Source: Hippopus hippopus
Taxonomy: Eukaryota; Mollusca; Bivalvia; Cardiida; Cardiidae
Assembly: GCA_946811185.2 (NCBI GenBank)
Contig: OX328100.1
Span: forward strand, 17,782,999-17,846,998
Length of the DNA stretch: 64,000 nt
Direction of reading: 5' to 3'
The notes under the pieces are model-generated. The model did not search any database. It was given only the letters and a program-made list of their open reading frames with translations, and had not been told where the DNA came from. The first letter of the stretch is position 1. Every line of letters starts with the position of its first letter. Shown here one piece after another: positions 1 to 9,600 of this stretch. Made by a program: the position numbers and the translations under genes.

Positions 1-149
1 AATATGACTTTAAATTACCTGTTTGTCATTTATTTCAATATAATTTCACCATTACCGTCAATAATCGTGACATTAACAGTTCTTTGAAACCAATTGCTTA
101 AATGCCTATTTTAAAGCGTACCTTTAACTTACACATGGGATACTACAAA

Positions 150-278
150 GAAACTATTGAAGGAAAAGGACAGAGCATCTTATGCTGATGTGGAAAACAT
201 TCTGGGAAAAGGAGCTTTTGCTTGTTGCATGCAATTGTTCCATTTCTTAGGATGTTTTCAAAAGCTGTCAACTTTAAA
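150..278 (-). mobile_element. TT1 MITE, degenerate fragment
   Basis: Contains a mutated left hairpin arm (AAAACATTCTGGGAAAAGGAG) and the motif TTTTCAAAAGCTGTCAACTTT typical of the minus-orientation right side. The hairpin no longer pairs. Both ends are lost. Confidence 0.5.
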
Positions 279-279
279 T

Positions 280-501
280 TTATATCACACAATCCCAAGT
301 TTTAACGACTCTGAAGAAGAATGCTTTTGGAAAACATTACGGAAAAAGAAGAAAATACTGGTTATGGGCATTCCTCCTTTTTCCCAGTTTTGTATCATGT
401 GATAGACAAATACATGCATCATGTTTTGAGTGGTATTTATTTTGTAATCTATAAATGCTTTGAATTTGGACAAGTCTGAAATTTTTTCATTTAGTAAAGA
501 G
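280..501 (+). mobile_element. TT1 MITE, complete but diverged
   Basis: Left end CACACAATCCCAAGTTTTAACGA; right end GTCTGAAATTTTTTCATTTAGTAAAGAG followed by TTAA (502-505). The hairpin arms are mutated (ATTACGGAAAAAGAAGAAAA), so pairing is poor. The left TTAA is lost. Confidence 0.8.
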
Positions 502-505
502 TTAA

Positions 506-700
506 CAACCCACAGAAAATGGCCTTCTGCAAACCTTGTGGGAAAAGTAGAAAATGCTGGTAACCAGCATTTTCTCCTTTTCCCTTAGGGTATTCTACTC
601 TTTCATAGACATTTACCAACATTTCAGCTAAATATATAAATAGTTGTCTGCAAATGCTTTCAATTTGGACCAGTCTAAGACTTTGTTCTAAGATGAAGAT
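506..700 (+). mobile_element. TT1 MITE, left-truncated
   Basis: Starts directly after the TTAA of the previous copy with CAACCC and continues into a well paired hairpin around 540-590 and the internal GTCTGCAAATGCTTTCAATT motif. The right terminus is decayed. Confidence 0.75.
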
Positions 701-854
701 TTAATTGCTCTTGTATTTTGTGTGTGAATGATTTAATTGTTTAGAAATTGGAGCTGTAGACTTGTCTAATATTGGGAAAAGAGTTACTGACACTTTCTGC
801 CCTTCATTGATTTGCTGCCAACAAATTTATAAAACTATGGTAAATGGCTCTCTA

Positions 855-1075
855 ACTCTTTACCAAAGGACATTAATTTAGATTCATTCAAATTGAAATC
901 AAATAAGACAACAAATCATAAGTGGCTAAAATAAAGCAATTTGTCTTTGATAGGGTAGAAAACATTGTGGGAAAAGGAGAAAATGCTGGTAACCAGCATT
1001 TTCTTCTTTTCCCACGATGTTTTCTAAAGGCTTCTGTTTCGGGGTTGTTAAAACTCTAAGTTGTGTGGTAAAAGA
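855..1075 (-). mobile_element. TT1 MITE, complete
   Basis: Left end CTCTTTACCAAAGGAC, hairpin at about 957-1023, right end GTTGTGTGGTAAAAGA before TTAA (1076-1079). Unusually, its hairpin centre is GGTAACC, the form normally seen in plus-orientation copies. Confidence 0.88.
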
Positions 1076-1079
1076 TTAA

Positions 1080-1225
1080 CTGGCGTTTTCTCCTGTTCCC
1101 ACATTGTTTCCTGCCTTTTCAAAGACAAATGCAACTACTTTCAGAATCTCATGTCATTTGTGGTTTGCTATTGCTTTCAGCATAGACATGTTAAAGTTTT
1201 TAAGTTGGTAAATACAACTAATTTT
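1080..1225 (+). mobile_element. TT1 MITE, right half
   Basis: Begins inside the right hairpin arm (GCGTTTTCTCCTGTTCCCAC) next to the TTAA at 1076-1079 and runs to a decayed right end. The arm carries CTCCTGTTCC instead of CTCCTTTTCC, the same variant found in both arms of the copy at 61.75 kb. Confidence 0.65.
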
Positions 1226-1281
1226 TGCCGTTTTTGGAGTTTTCAAAAGATATAAAAAATTACACAGCCACCAAATATTTA

Positions 1282-1536
1282 AGCTACACTCTGGCAAAAA
1301 GGGGTTTAGTACATCTCATCAGTGAATTATACCAAGCAAGCAATCACATAATTATGGATCCATAAAATCCAATTTTGCAGGCTGAATCCTGAGGTAGAAT
1401 CATCCTTGGACATTCAGAAAACTTACAAAAGCAAAATGTTTCGACACATGTCAGCCTGTGAGGACTGCGGAGGCTGACATGAGTCAATAATTTTGCAGAT
1501 GCATTAAACCCCCTTTTCAAAGAGCATGACTCATTT
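1282..1536 (+). mobile_element. PAL2 palindromic element
   Basis: Terminal inverted repeats (CTCTGGCAAAAAGGGGTTTA on the left; CCCCCTTTTCAAAGAGCATG on the right) bracket a central imperfect palindrome, TGTCAGCCTGTG...GAGGCTGACATG. The target-site duplication is not clear. Confidence 0.72.
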
Positions 1537-1785
1537 TATTATCCTCCGCCGAAGGCGGAGGAATATAGTTTTAGTGTTGTCCGTCCATCCGTCTGTGTGT
1601 CTGTCCGGGAGAATATCTCCAATAATGTTGGATGGAATTTCGTGAAACTTCATATGTGTATACAATAACCCATTCTGCCAATATATTTTTTTTTCTTTTT
1701 TGGATTTGATGAAAAATGGCAAACTGGGAGTGATTTTAAGTTACGCGGTCAAGCAAATTTTTTGGCGGGGGATATCGTTTCAACG
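1537..1785 (+). mobile_element. Helitron/Helentron-like short element
   Basis: Opens with a perfect GC hairpin (CCTCCGCCGAAGGCGGAGG, 1542-1560), then a run of GTCCGTCCATCCGTCTGTGTG and a typical 'GTGAAACTTCATATG' body. A near-copy of the start, GGCGGGGGATAT (about 1763-1774), may mark the other end. Classification is by resemblance only. Confidence 0.55.
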
Positions 1786-2060
1786 AAATTGCTTGTTTAT
1801 GTATATCTGAAACAACATTTATTGGAAATAAAATCTCTCTACAGTATAGAAACTCGCTGGGAGAAGAAGCAATAATTGCTTGTAACAATGTTTTCATGAC
1901 CTTTGGACCACATAGGCTGAAAATATCATAGTTATTCAGTGAATGTATAATTAACTTTTTCAATCTTGGGTGAAAAAAGATCCAGGATCATATGCCTAAA
2001 TTTGCTTTGGCTAGAAAATGTCAACCCTTTTGGCACCAGCAATTAGAAATTTCAAATAAT

Positions 2061-2633
2061 TGAACCATGCTCTGTGAAAAGGGGGCTTCATGCATCTGTG
2101 AAAAGTATCGACCCAGGTCAGCCTGTGCACTCTGAATTTTTTGTATGTCCAAGGACCAAACTACCTCATGATTAAGTTGCTTTGTAAAAAAGTGGCTATT
2201 ATTGGTCCACAATTATCTGATAGCATGTTTGGCATTACAGAGATGTATTAAATAGAGTTTATTTCATCAGCTTGTGGTTAATATGGGGAAATATTTGCCA
2301 AAAAAGGGAAAGGTATGCGAAAATAATGAGTGCCGTAAGGCACAAGTTATTTTCGCGGACCTTTCCCTTTTGAGGCAAATATTTCCCCATATTAACCACA
2401 AGCTGATGAAATAAATTATATATTATATTTCCTCTGATTATTTTGTCAACGAATGCCACTTTTAAAACTTAAAAACTTAAAAAAGTAGTTCCAGATTTTC
2501 GGCAGGAGGAAAATATTCACTGTGACGGGGAAATAATTCCCACCAGCTTAAATTACGACATTTCTTTACCCATAACATTTCTAAAAATAGACACATGAAA
2601 TATAATATACCCCCTTTTGCCAGAGCATGGGTC
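2061..2633 (+). mobile_element. PAL2 element interrupted by TA1
   Basis: Left end TGAACCATGCTCTGTGAAAA; right end CCCCCTTTTGCCAGAGCATG. The right arm is split at GATGTATTAAA|CCCCC by the TA1 element at 2255-2607. Intact PAL2 copies read straight through this point. Confidence 0.78.
2255..2607 (-). mobile_element. TA1 long-hairpin MITE inside PAL2
   Basis: 353 bp between TA dinucleotides (2253-2254 and 2608-2609). Contains an inverted repeat with roughly 75-bp arms around GTGCCGTAAGGCAC, plus a non-palindromic flank (2416-2607). A 66-codon open frame on the minus strand (2259-2459) recurs in the other two copies. TA target and size fit a Tc1/mariner-type MITE. Confidence 0.88.
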
Positions 2634-2663
2634 AATTACATGTACATTTTGATAACATGTTAA

Positions 2664-2867
2664 CCCTTAGGCTGCTTAGCGCGACTTGCTGACATTTTGC
2701 GGACAGCTTAGATCAAGATCAGACTGCACAGAACGTGCAGTCTGATCTTTGATCTACCCTGTCCGACATGGAGATATCTTTCCTTCAAAAAAAACTTTTA
2801 AATAGAAAAATTTGGATTTTTACCATGGACTTGAAAATTTCTTTTCCTTTATGTAGCAGTATAAGGA
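2664..2867 (+). mobile_element. TT2 MITE, complete
   Basis: 204 bp between TTAA (2660-2663) and TTAA (2868-2871). Ends CCCTTAGGCTGCTTAGC and GTAGCAGTATAAGGA. Core hairpin AAGATCAGACTGCAC-AGAAC-GTGCAGTCTGATCTT is intact. Confidence 0.93.
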
Positions 2868-2901
2868 TTAACATAGTATCACAAAAATAAACATACTATT
2901 C

Positions 2902-3363
2902 GAGCCATGCTCTGGGAAAACGGGAACTTCATGCATCTTCATTATGAATTGTACCTGGCAAGTCATCTCACTATAACAGTAATTATGGAGAAATAAAGTC
3001 TATTTCGTAGATCAACAAACTGAATCTGGAGGTAGAATGATCCTTTCATGAGCAGAAAATTTACGGAAAGGTAAAAAAACATCAGCCTGTGCAGACTGCC
3101 TAGGCTGACACAGGTGGATACATTTTGTAGATGCATCAGAGCTCCAGATAGAAGGAGTGATTTTGATTTCAAAATTGAAAATATTAATTATTCTCCACTA
3201 AACTCTTATGTTGTGGGTACTCATTAGAATCGTCTCATCAAGGTGATTCTAATGAGTATCCACAACATAGGGTTTCAAAGAAAAATAATGACTTCAGAAT
3301 ACGATCAATCCCTCTTATCTTGAGCTCTGATGCATTAAACCCACTTTTCACAGAGCATGGCTC
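2902..3363 (+). mobile_element. PAL2 element, complete, hosting PAL1
   Basis: Both terminal repeats survive: GAGCCATGCTCTGGGAAAAC and CTTTTCACAGAGCATGGCTC. A central TCAGCCTGTG/TAGGCTGACA stem lies at about 3084-3115. PAL1 interrupts it at GATGCAT, the same inner segment split by TA1 in the neighbouring PAL2. Confidence 0.85.
3138..3328 (+). mobile_element. PAL1 palindromic MITE
   Basis: 191 bp with terminal AGAGCTCCAGATA / TATCTTGAGCTCT and a central stem GTTGTGGGTACTCATTAGAA paired with TTCTAATGAGTATCCACAAC. Flanked by GATGCATC (3130-3137) and GATGCATT (3329-3336), an 8-bp duplication with one mismatch. Confidence 0.85.
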
Positions 3364-3690
3364 TAATAATATTGACATTTCTGCTCTTGACAGCAGCTGT
3401 TGAAAAGAAACCCACATATGTTATTTTTTTCATGAATGACGATTGAATTCAAAACAATAATCGGAAAGTGCAGCCAGAAGGATTGTTCATGCCAATATGA
3501 ATGAATTCACCTAAATGACCTTAGCTGTTGATGTGCCATTAGATATCATTCATTTGTTGACCTTCTTGCCTTCTGAAAAACATTAAATTGCAGCAGATTT
3601 TTAAAATGCCCTTTTGGTATGTGTATTTTCTCCTGCTGAAAAGGTTTACAAATTTTTTTAAATTAAGGATAGGGCACCCTAATGGGATTC
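3364..3690. other. No recognised feature
   Basis: AT-rich sequence with no family seen elsewhere in the window and no convincing open frame. Confidence 0.5.
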
Positions 3691-3692
3691 AT

Positions 3693-3822
3693 GTAACATC
3701 GCCTTTCATTGTACGGATTCGGCTAAGACTCTGGTAATCCAGCATCTATCGGCTGATCGATTATGGATTACCCGAGTCTTAGCCGAATCCGTACGTTTTT
3801 CAGCGATGAAAGGCGATGTTAC
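3693..3822. repeat. GC-rich 130-bp inverted repeat
   Basis: Outer arms GTAACATCGCCTTTCAT and ATGAAAGGCGATGTTAC; inner arms GTACGGATTCGGCTAAGACT and AGTCTTAGCCGAATCCGTAC, extended by GGTAATCCA/TGGATTACC, around a short loop at about 3742-3763. Single copy here and higher in GC than its surroundings. Confidence 0.88.
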
Positions 3823-3896
3823 AGGAATAAAAACAGCATATAAGAATATAGGATTCAAGCCTCATACTGAACCACAAAGCTGCCAGAGCATGGCCT

Positions 3897-4119
3897 AAAC
3901 CTTGTACCAGCCAAGAAAATTTTTTAATAATCAGAATTGAAAGCATTTGCAGATGACAATTTCAGTGTGGCTCAGATGCTTAAACTTGCCTTTAATTGAG
4001 TGGAAAACATTATGGGAAATGGAGAAAATGCTTGTAACCAGCTTTTTCACCTTTTCCACTATGCTTTCAAATGCCTTCCATTGCAGTGTCGTTATGACTC
4101 GGGATTGTTTGGTAAGGAG
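3897..4119 (-). mobile_element. TT1 MITE, complete but diverged
   Basis: Left end decayed (CCTTGTACCAGCCAAG); internal GAAAGCATTTGCAGATGACA and right end ACTCGGGATTGTTTGGTAAGGAG before TTAA (4120-4123). Hairpin arms have several mismatches. Confidence 0.85.
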
Positions 4120-4267
4120 TTAAATGTTTCAGGGACATGTTCCATTTGTAAAGGAGTGCAATTTTTTATTCAGAGATATGACGTAAACAGAAGAGTAATA
4201 TTTGGCTGTTTGACAAACAGCATCCATATTTATTCCCATGAAATTAGTGTTTTATGGCAGTTTCATT

Positions 4268-4336
4268 GTCTGGTACCAGGTCGGGGAGTGGTTGATGTAT
4301 TATCTGGCTAATTAGCTGCCCCAACAGGTACCAGAC
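4268..4336. repeat. Short inverted repeat
   Basis: Perfect 10-bp arms GTCTGGTACC and GGTACCAGAC enclose a loop with a second weak pairing (CGGGGAG/GCCCC). It is unassigned and could be a small MITE remnant. Confidence 0.5.
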
Positions 4337-4382
4337 AGAATCTTTACATCCCTGAAGAAGACAGCTTTTTGAAAAAAACATT

Positions 4383-4700
4383 TTTAACCCTTAAAAATAC
4401 ATCCTTGCAGCTAGAGACAAAAACACTGTTAAAACTTGAAAGTATGTAGAATGGCTCAAGAGTGTAAACAGATGAATTATATTACCAATATAAGGGAATT
4501 GTCCTTTTGAAACTGGAAATGACAACATTGATTGCTTTGAAGACCTCCAAAGTATGAAACACAATTTCTATCTGTCATAATCTGTACAACCATGTAGCTT
4601 CAGGGGCTACATTTGGCATGAAGATACAAGAATGATTATACATGTAGTTTCATAAAGTAAGGATGAAATGGGTTATAAACTGGCTGAAAAGAAGTAAAAA
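4383..4700 (+). repeat. Dispersed repeat M, copy 1
   Basis: Shares about 310 bp with 30602-30950, from ATCCTTGCAGCTAGAGA through ACATTTGGCATGAAGATACA to AAACTGGCTG, with many substitutions and small indels. TTAA precedes both copies, but no inverted ends are visible, so the class is unknown. Confidence 0.8.
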
Positions 4701-4739
4701 TGTATCTTTAAAGCGCTGAAACTGTCTTGAGTGACTGAT

Positions 4740-4805
4740 GAGGACATTGTTGATCAAGATCACACTTCACAAAACATATAGTCTGATCTTGGATCTACAC
4801 TGTCT
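4740..4805 (+). mobile_element. TT2 core, degenerate
   Basis: GATCAAGATCACACTTCAC...AGTCTGATCTTGGATCTACA retains the TT2 hairpin order with several mismatches. The outer ends are not recognisable. Confidence 0.65.
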
Positions 4806-4857
4806 TCTACACTGTACGTTGTTACAATAAACAGAAAAATTTTTACAGCAGTATTTG

Positions 4858-4965
4858 AAGAAAATTTACAAAAAGCAAAAAAGGGTTTGACCCAGGTCAA
4901 CCTGCTCAGACTGACCTGGGTTGATTCTTTTTTCAGATGCATTAAACCTTTTCACAGAAAAAAAT
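4858..4965 (+). mobile_element. PAL2, right half
   Basis: Central palindrome ACCCAGGTCAACCTG...CTGACCTGGGT followed by TTTTTTCAGATGCATTAAACC. The left half is absent. Confidence 0.65.
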
Positions 4966-4999
4966 TTTTTGACTATTGAGAATGAAAAATCACCTGCAA

Positions 5000-5490
5000 T
5001 CAAATTTTGTGGGAACTTGGTTTTAAGAAAAATCTAGAAAATGTTTTGTTACATGGTAAAAATGCTTACTTTTCTGTGTAGCTGAATGCATTGGCTTTTG
5101 ACCTACTGTTTGATATTTATACATTCGAATGTATAGATAGTAATTTGCAGTTGGTTAAAAATGGGGATATGCTTCTGCTGCCAGCCTGGATGCCTACAGA
5201 TATTTTTGGTAACCCTTATCTATCTTTTTTTTTAAATACATGTATTTTTTTGTAGATTATTTTACCGTTTATCTTATTTCTTTGCCCAAAATTGTTCAAG
5301 TGCAGAAGTGTCTACAGATTAGTGAATGAAGGAAAGGGTTGAATATCCAGAGATAATGCACAATTGTAATCATTGCAAAATGTCTATACATTCCTGGGCA
5401 GCTTTAAAATTCTAACAGCATTAATTAAATGAAAAAGACATTTGGCAGTCAGACAGAAAACCAAGTGCAGAAAGTGCAGTTTCAAGGTAG
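5000..5490. other. No recognised feature
   Basis: AT-rich, with a T-rich stretch near 5226-5260. No repeat family or coding signal seen. Confidence 0.5.
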
Positions 5491-5496
5491 TTTGTG

Positions 5497-5707
5497 TCAG
5501 TTTTACTAAAAACAACATTAATCTTTAGACTTCCTCAAAATGAAAGCCCTTGTGGACAAGAAAATAAATGTGACCCAGAAATTCAAATTTGCCTTTGGAA
5601 AGGTAAAAAACATGGTGGTTACCAGCAATTTCCTTTTTCCCACAATGTTTTCAAAAGTAGTTTTCTAGAGGGTTGTTCAAATTTGATATTGTTTAGTAAA
5701 GTGTTGA
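5497..5707 (-). mobile_element. TT1 MITE with hairpin deletion
   Basis: TCTTTAGACTTCCTCAAAATGAAAGC left side and GATATTGTTTAGTAAAGTGTT right side are clear. About 25 bp is missing from the left hairpin arm, leaving GGTGGTTACCAGCAATTTCC. Confidence 0.75.
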
Positions 5708-5759
5708 AATTTAAAATTAAGTAGCAGACTATGTAGATGTAAAATGAGAATAGAACATA

Positions 5760-5823
5760 ACACAGTTTCTGATTTGGTAAATAATTTGGTTAATCCAATC
5801 AGAAACTGTATTAGAAAACTGTG
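5760..5823. repeat. Short hairpin
   Basis: CAGTTTCTGATT pairs with AATCAGAAACTG across a 23-base AT loop, and a second copy of AAACTGTG follows. It may be the core of an unrecognised MITE. Confidence 0.5.
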
Positions 5824-5829
5824 CTAGAA

Positions 5830-6255
5830 ACTATCTTTGAAATTTAGAAAATTCTTGAGATTTAAAATGCAATTAAGGTAAGAATGGTTTGTGAATACAG
5901 CTCCAGACTGTATGTGCTGTTCAGTCTGTACTTCATGTGAGATTTCTGCAAAACCTATTTTTCCAAGGCAGAGGAGATTAAACCTCGATGACAGTAACTG
6001 TTATCCTCTGAAAATTTAATAGCTTGCTTTCAATAAATATTTTGTTTGATAAAACATCTTGGATATTCTTATGGCCCTTTTATCAGAAATGTTGAGTGCA
6101 TGACTGGATCTGCACAAAGTTTGTTTTTTTTCATATAGCTATTTACCAAAAAAAAAAAATGTTGTAGAAGTTTAACATAGAAATTGTACAAAGCTTTTAT
6201 CTTTAATGCTTGATCTAAATTTTATGATGAAATTGAATTTTAATATTTTTGTTTT
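5830..6255. other. No recognised feature
   Basis: AT-rich sequence; nothing repeated in the window and no convincing open frame. Confidence 0.5.
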
Positions 6256-6256
6256 A

Positions 6257-6452
6257 TTAGCTTTGCTGGGCAAAGGTCAAGGAGCACATGTCATGTGCCT
6301 CTATCTTGCATTTGTCAGTGCATCTGTCTTTCTGTCTGTCAGTGGTTTTCCCTTCTAGTATCTTCTCTAAAATCATAGCAGGAAAGTACTGAATTATATT
6401 GAGGTGGCATTCTTGAATTTCTTTGCATACAGTCTCACAATATTTACCACAT
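6257..6452 (+). mobile_element. Possible HEL-type 5' end
   Basis: Starts TTAGCTTTGCTGGGCAAAGG, resembling the TTAGCTCACC start of the element at 44.9 kb, then CATTTGTCAGTGCATCTGTC and TCTGTCTGTCAG. Ends where a TT1 copy begins. Weak call, based on layout only. Confidence 0.35.
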
Positions 6453-6640
6453 AATTTTGAATTTTAACAACCCAAAGGTGGAAGGCTTTTAGAAACGTTG
6501 TTGGAAAAGGAGACAATGCTACTAGCCAGCGTTTTCTCCTTTTCCCATATGTATTCTACCTTTTTAAAGACAAATCCCAATGTTTGAGCCATACATTAAT
6601 TTCTTGTATGAAATTATTTTCAGTTTGATCTGCCATAGTC
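6453..6640 (+). mobile_element. TT1 MITE, right end decayed
   Basis: AATTTTGAATTTTAACAACCC left part, hairpin with a disturbed left arm (GGAGACAATGCTACTAGCCAG) and intact right arm, then GACAAATCCCAATGTTTGAGCC. Confidence 0.75.
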
Positions 6641-7190
6641 TACAATGCTGTTGTTTGGTCAACAGTTAAGATGCTTATGGCTGCATGGCCATGTAAATAA
6701 CTATTTGTCAGAGTTCATTAGACTTTTGCATCAAGCACTCTTATTTGGATATTTTTAATCCTTCAGGTTGTCTTGATCTGTATTATCTTTTCATCATCAT
6801 CATCAGCAGCAGTAGCAGCAGCAACAGCAACAACAACATTGTAGACATGGCTTACTTTCTCTGTGGCATGTTGAAAAAAGGAATATCATTATAAATATTG
6901 GCTCACTAGCTTTGTAAGCCATTTGCAGGGCCATCATGGACCTGGTTTTCTTGAATTCCTAAATTCTTTTAGTTTAAAAAAGTAATACTTGTTGGTACAG
7001 ACAGAGGAGTAAGTCAGACAAATAAATGAATAGGAAATAGGCCTAATATAAATGATTAAGGTATTGAGTCTATAGAACATACCTTTCAAACTGGGTCACT
7101 TTGAAAAATTGTTACCTATAAACAAATCAATCAGAGCTCATTAAGACTTTACCTAAAAAAAGAAAGTAGCTATGTAGTCATTAACCTAGT
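6641..7190. other. No family; contains a trinucleotide tract
   Basis: The only notable item is an impure TCA/CAG/CAA tract at 6791-6838. The rest is AT-rich without recognisable repeats. Confidence 0.55.
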
Positions 7191-7194
7191 TTTG

Positions 7195-7435
7195 ACCTCT
7201 GCCAACATAAACAACAGCTGTACTTTAACTCTGAAAATACTGAATGAAACAATCTCACATTTTGAGTCCAGAAATACAGCACAAATAGTAGCAATTTCAT
7301 GGTTAATTCTGTTGAGAATGTTTCTGCAAAGCAGATAGTGTAGATCAAAGATCAGACTGCACATGTCATGCAGTCTGATCTTGATTCACACTGGCTGCAA
7401 AAGCAATTTATGTTGTGGAAGGCACTCGAAGGATG
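7195..7435 (-). mobile_element. TT2b element
   Basis: Core GATCAAAGATCAGACTGCAC...GTGCAGTCTGATC-type hairpin (7344-7383, here CATGCAGTCTGATCTTG on the right) with the TT2b lead-in CAGAAATACAGCACAAATAGTAGC. TTAA ends not identified. Confidence 0.7.
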
Positions 7436-7669
7436 AATCTGAAGCTGCCTGTTTACCTATGTTTGACATGAAAATTTGCCCTCATGATTGTATTACATCA
7501 TTATTTTCATCAGGGTCAAGGTGAGAGACAATGTTATTAATTTCATCCTTACAATACACAGCATGACCTCAGTTGAGTTATTTTTTGTGCATAACACTTC
7601 AAGATCAGCCTGGTAAGATACTGTCCAACCATTTGTAATGACATTCTTAGTCTATTTCTCAAAGAGTTT

Positions 7670-7739
7670 CTAAATGTTTTTGAAAGACATTTCTCCTTTG
7701 AGTCATTGAAACTTGGTATTGTGTGGTAAAGGATTTACT
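7670..7739 (-). mobile_element. TT1 right-end fragment
   Basis: Retains TTTCTCCTTTGAGTCATTGAAACTT and GGTATTGTGTGGTAAAGGA. The hairpin is gone. Confidence 0.55.
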
Positions 7740-7796
7740 TTTTTAAAATGTGTGTAACATTATTGCCTCAAAATGAATAAATTTTTGAAGACTTGA

Positions 7797-8320
7797 AGAC
7801 TTTCTCAACCAGATGACAAAATTTCAAATTGATAATGCCTGTTAGTGATTAAAGTTGCTAAAATGACGATTTTTTTTTTTTAGAAAGGCTAGAAAGCATT
7901 GTGGGAAAACGAAAATGCTTTACCAGCATTTTCTTCATTTCCCACAATGTTTTGATGTGCTGTTTCATTTGTCAAGTCAGATAGCTCTGTCAGTAGAATA
8001 TAGGGCTTAAAACCAGAGGGTCACTGGTTTGAGTTCCAAGCTCAGCGGCCATGTTTCTGCAGAGGATCGACGATAGTCACTGCGACAGAATTAATTCCTC
8101 TCTCACTGCTTATCCTTGTTTCAACAATGGATTTGTTGGAAAGCAGCCAGTGTCTTCGGTAAAATATTGTGCAAATACAAGTGAAAGATACATGGGTAAA
8201 CATGTGTAAGTGCATTGCCCAATAAATTGAGCTGAAACAATGTTGAAAATGGTGTTAAATGCCATAAAAACATAATAAACAAACCCGAAGGTCAAAGTAA
8301 CGGGATTACTTTGTAAAGAG
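7797..8320 (-). mobile_element. TT1 MITE interrupted by an S1 SINE
   Basis: Left part to about 7970 (hairpin shortened on the left arm: GGGAAAACGAAAATGC); right end ACGGGATTACTTTGTAAAGAG before TTAA (8321-8324). The SINE occupies 7971-8283. Confidence 0.78.
7971..8283 (+). mobile_element. S1-type SINE, diverged
   Basis: tRNA-like head (AGATAGCTCTGTCAGTAGAATA; B-box-like GGTTTGAGTTCC), central AAGCAGCCAGTGTCTTCGG, and tail GTTGAAAATGGTGTTAAATGCCATA followed by an A-rich end. Confidence 0.8.
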
Positions 8321-8477
8321 TTAAATTACAAATTCTACAGCAAAATGAAGAGACCTTTTTATCATATTTTTTACTCAAGAAGTTACAAGATAGTGAATGT
8401 CGAAGATACGACTATGTGAATCATTTTTGTGCTTTTCACAGTCTGATCTGGATGTATGCTGTATTTAAAAGTTGTAA

Positions 8478-8910
8478 CCCTTACGCTGGTATGCGCGACT
8501 TAAAGACCTTATGCGGACAGTGTAGATCAAGATCAGACTGCACAGAACGTGCAGTCTGATTGTGGATCTACATTGTCTGTTAAGGAAATATTTTTTGGCG
8601 CATAAAGGGTATTTTTGAAATAGCAACATTTGGGGTTTTTTTATGGGCTTGAAAGTTTTATTTAACCCTTTACCGGATGGTAAAATTTTAGCCTTGTCCA
8701 AATTGAGAGATATTGTAGACAACAATTTCAATGTGGCTCAAATGGGGCAATTTTTCCTTGATAGGGTAGATAACATTGTGGGAAAAGGAGAAAATGCTGG
8801 TTACCAGCATTTTCTCCTTTTTCCACAATGTTTTCATTAGACTTCTTTCCCAGGGTCGTTAAAAGTCGGCATTGTGTAGTAAAGGGTTAACTTATTTAGC
8901 AGGTTAAGGG
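8478..8910 (+). mobile_element. TT2 MITE hosting a TT1
   Basis: Left end CCCTTACGCTGGTATGCGCGAC, core hairpin at about 8530-8565, right end CTTATTTAGCAGGTTAAGGG before TTAA (8911-8914). Interrupted at an internal TTAA; removing 8666-8886 and one TTAA restores a normal 208-bp TT2. Confidence 0.92.
8666..8886 (-). mobile_element. TT1 MITE nested in TT2
   Basis: Complete, CCCTTTACCGGATGG to GTAGTAAAGGG, with TTAA at 8662-8665 and 8887-8890. Carries the CTCCTTTTTCCAC right-arm variant shared with copies at 12.1 and 37.6 kb. Confidence 0.93.
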
Positions 8911-9107
8911 TTAAGACTCACTGGCCTTGCCTGTGGAAAGGACTGATATGTGTGAGAAGCATAGAAATATCAGATAAATGGGGGCTAGACTCTTCTTCAT
9001 CTTTGGAGGTTTACTTCAGCAATCCTCCCCATTACCACTAACGAAAAAAAAATTTTCTTGTCTGAGAGAGACCTGATGGCTGATGGCAGATGTACATAGG
9101 CTTAACT

Positions 9108-9596
9108 CCAAATTCTAAACAATCTCAAATTTTCACAACCCGAAGATGGATTGTATTGGAGTTTAACACCTTTTTAACAGCGTGTCATATCACAGTTGTC
9201 AGTGCACCTACACATGTGTTTTGTAGCTTCCTCACACCAGTACTGACACAACTTTCTTTATAAGTCACTGACTACTTTTTTCACATGCATCAGAGGTGAG
9301 AGGCAAAAAATCACTGGAAAGAAAGTTTGCCTAAACCTGGTATCGAGCTCGCAACCACCAGGTCACAATTCAGATAAGCTTACCACTGAGCTACCGGCCA
9401 GGCTAAACTTAGAAGAAGAAGGCTTATTAAAAATTGTTTCAAAAAGAAAAAAAAAAAAAATGGTGACCAGCATTTTCTCCTTTTCTCACAATGTTTTCTT
9501 CCCAGCAATTATGTAATTTAACAATTTTAAGCCTTGTTTACTTTGTTGTCTGCGAATGCTGTCAGTTTCGACTAAATGTAGAATTTTGTCAAATAG
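9108..9596 (+). mobile_element. TT1 MITE interrupted by S2
   Basis: Left part CAATCTCAAATTTTCACAACCC; right part starts TGGTGACCAGCATTTTCTCC (9461) and ends GAATTTTGTCAAATAG before TTAA (9597-9600). The S2 SINE sits between the left part and the hairpin. Confidence 0.75.
9165..9405 (-). mobile_element. S2 SINE, copy 1
   Basis: Reverse-strand head with A-box-like TAGCTCAGTGGTAAGC and B-box-like GGTTGCGAGCTCGATACC (9342-9397), then AGGTGAGAGGCAAAAAATCA and TGATATGACACGCTGTT toward the 3' end. The same unit is at 18.14-18.38 kb. Confidence 0.8.
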
Positions 9597-9600
9597 TTAA

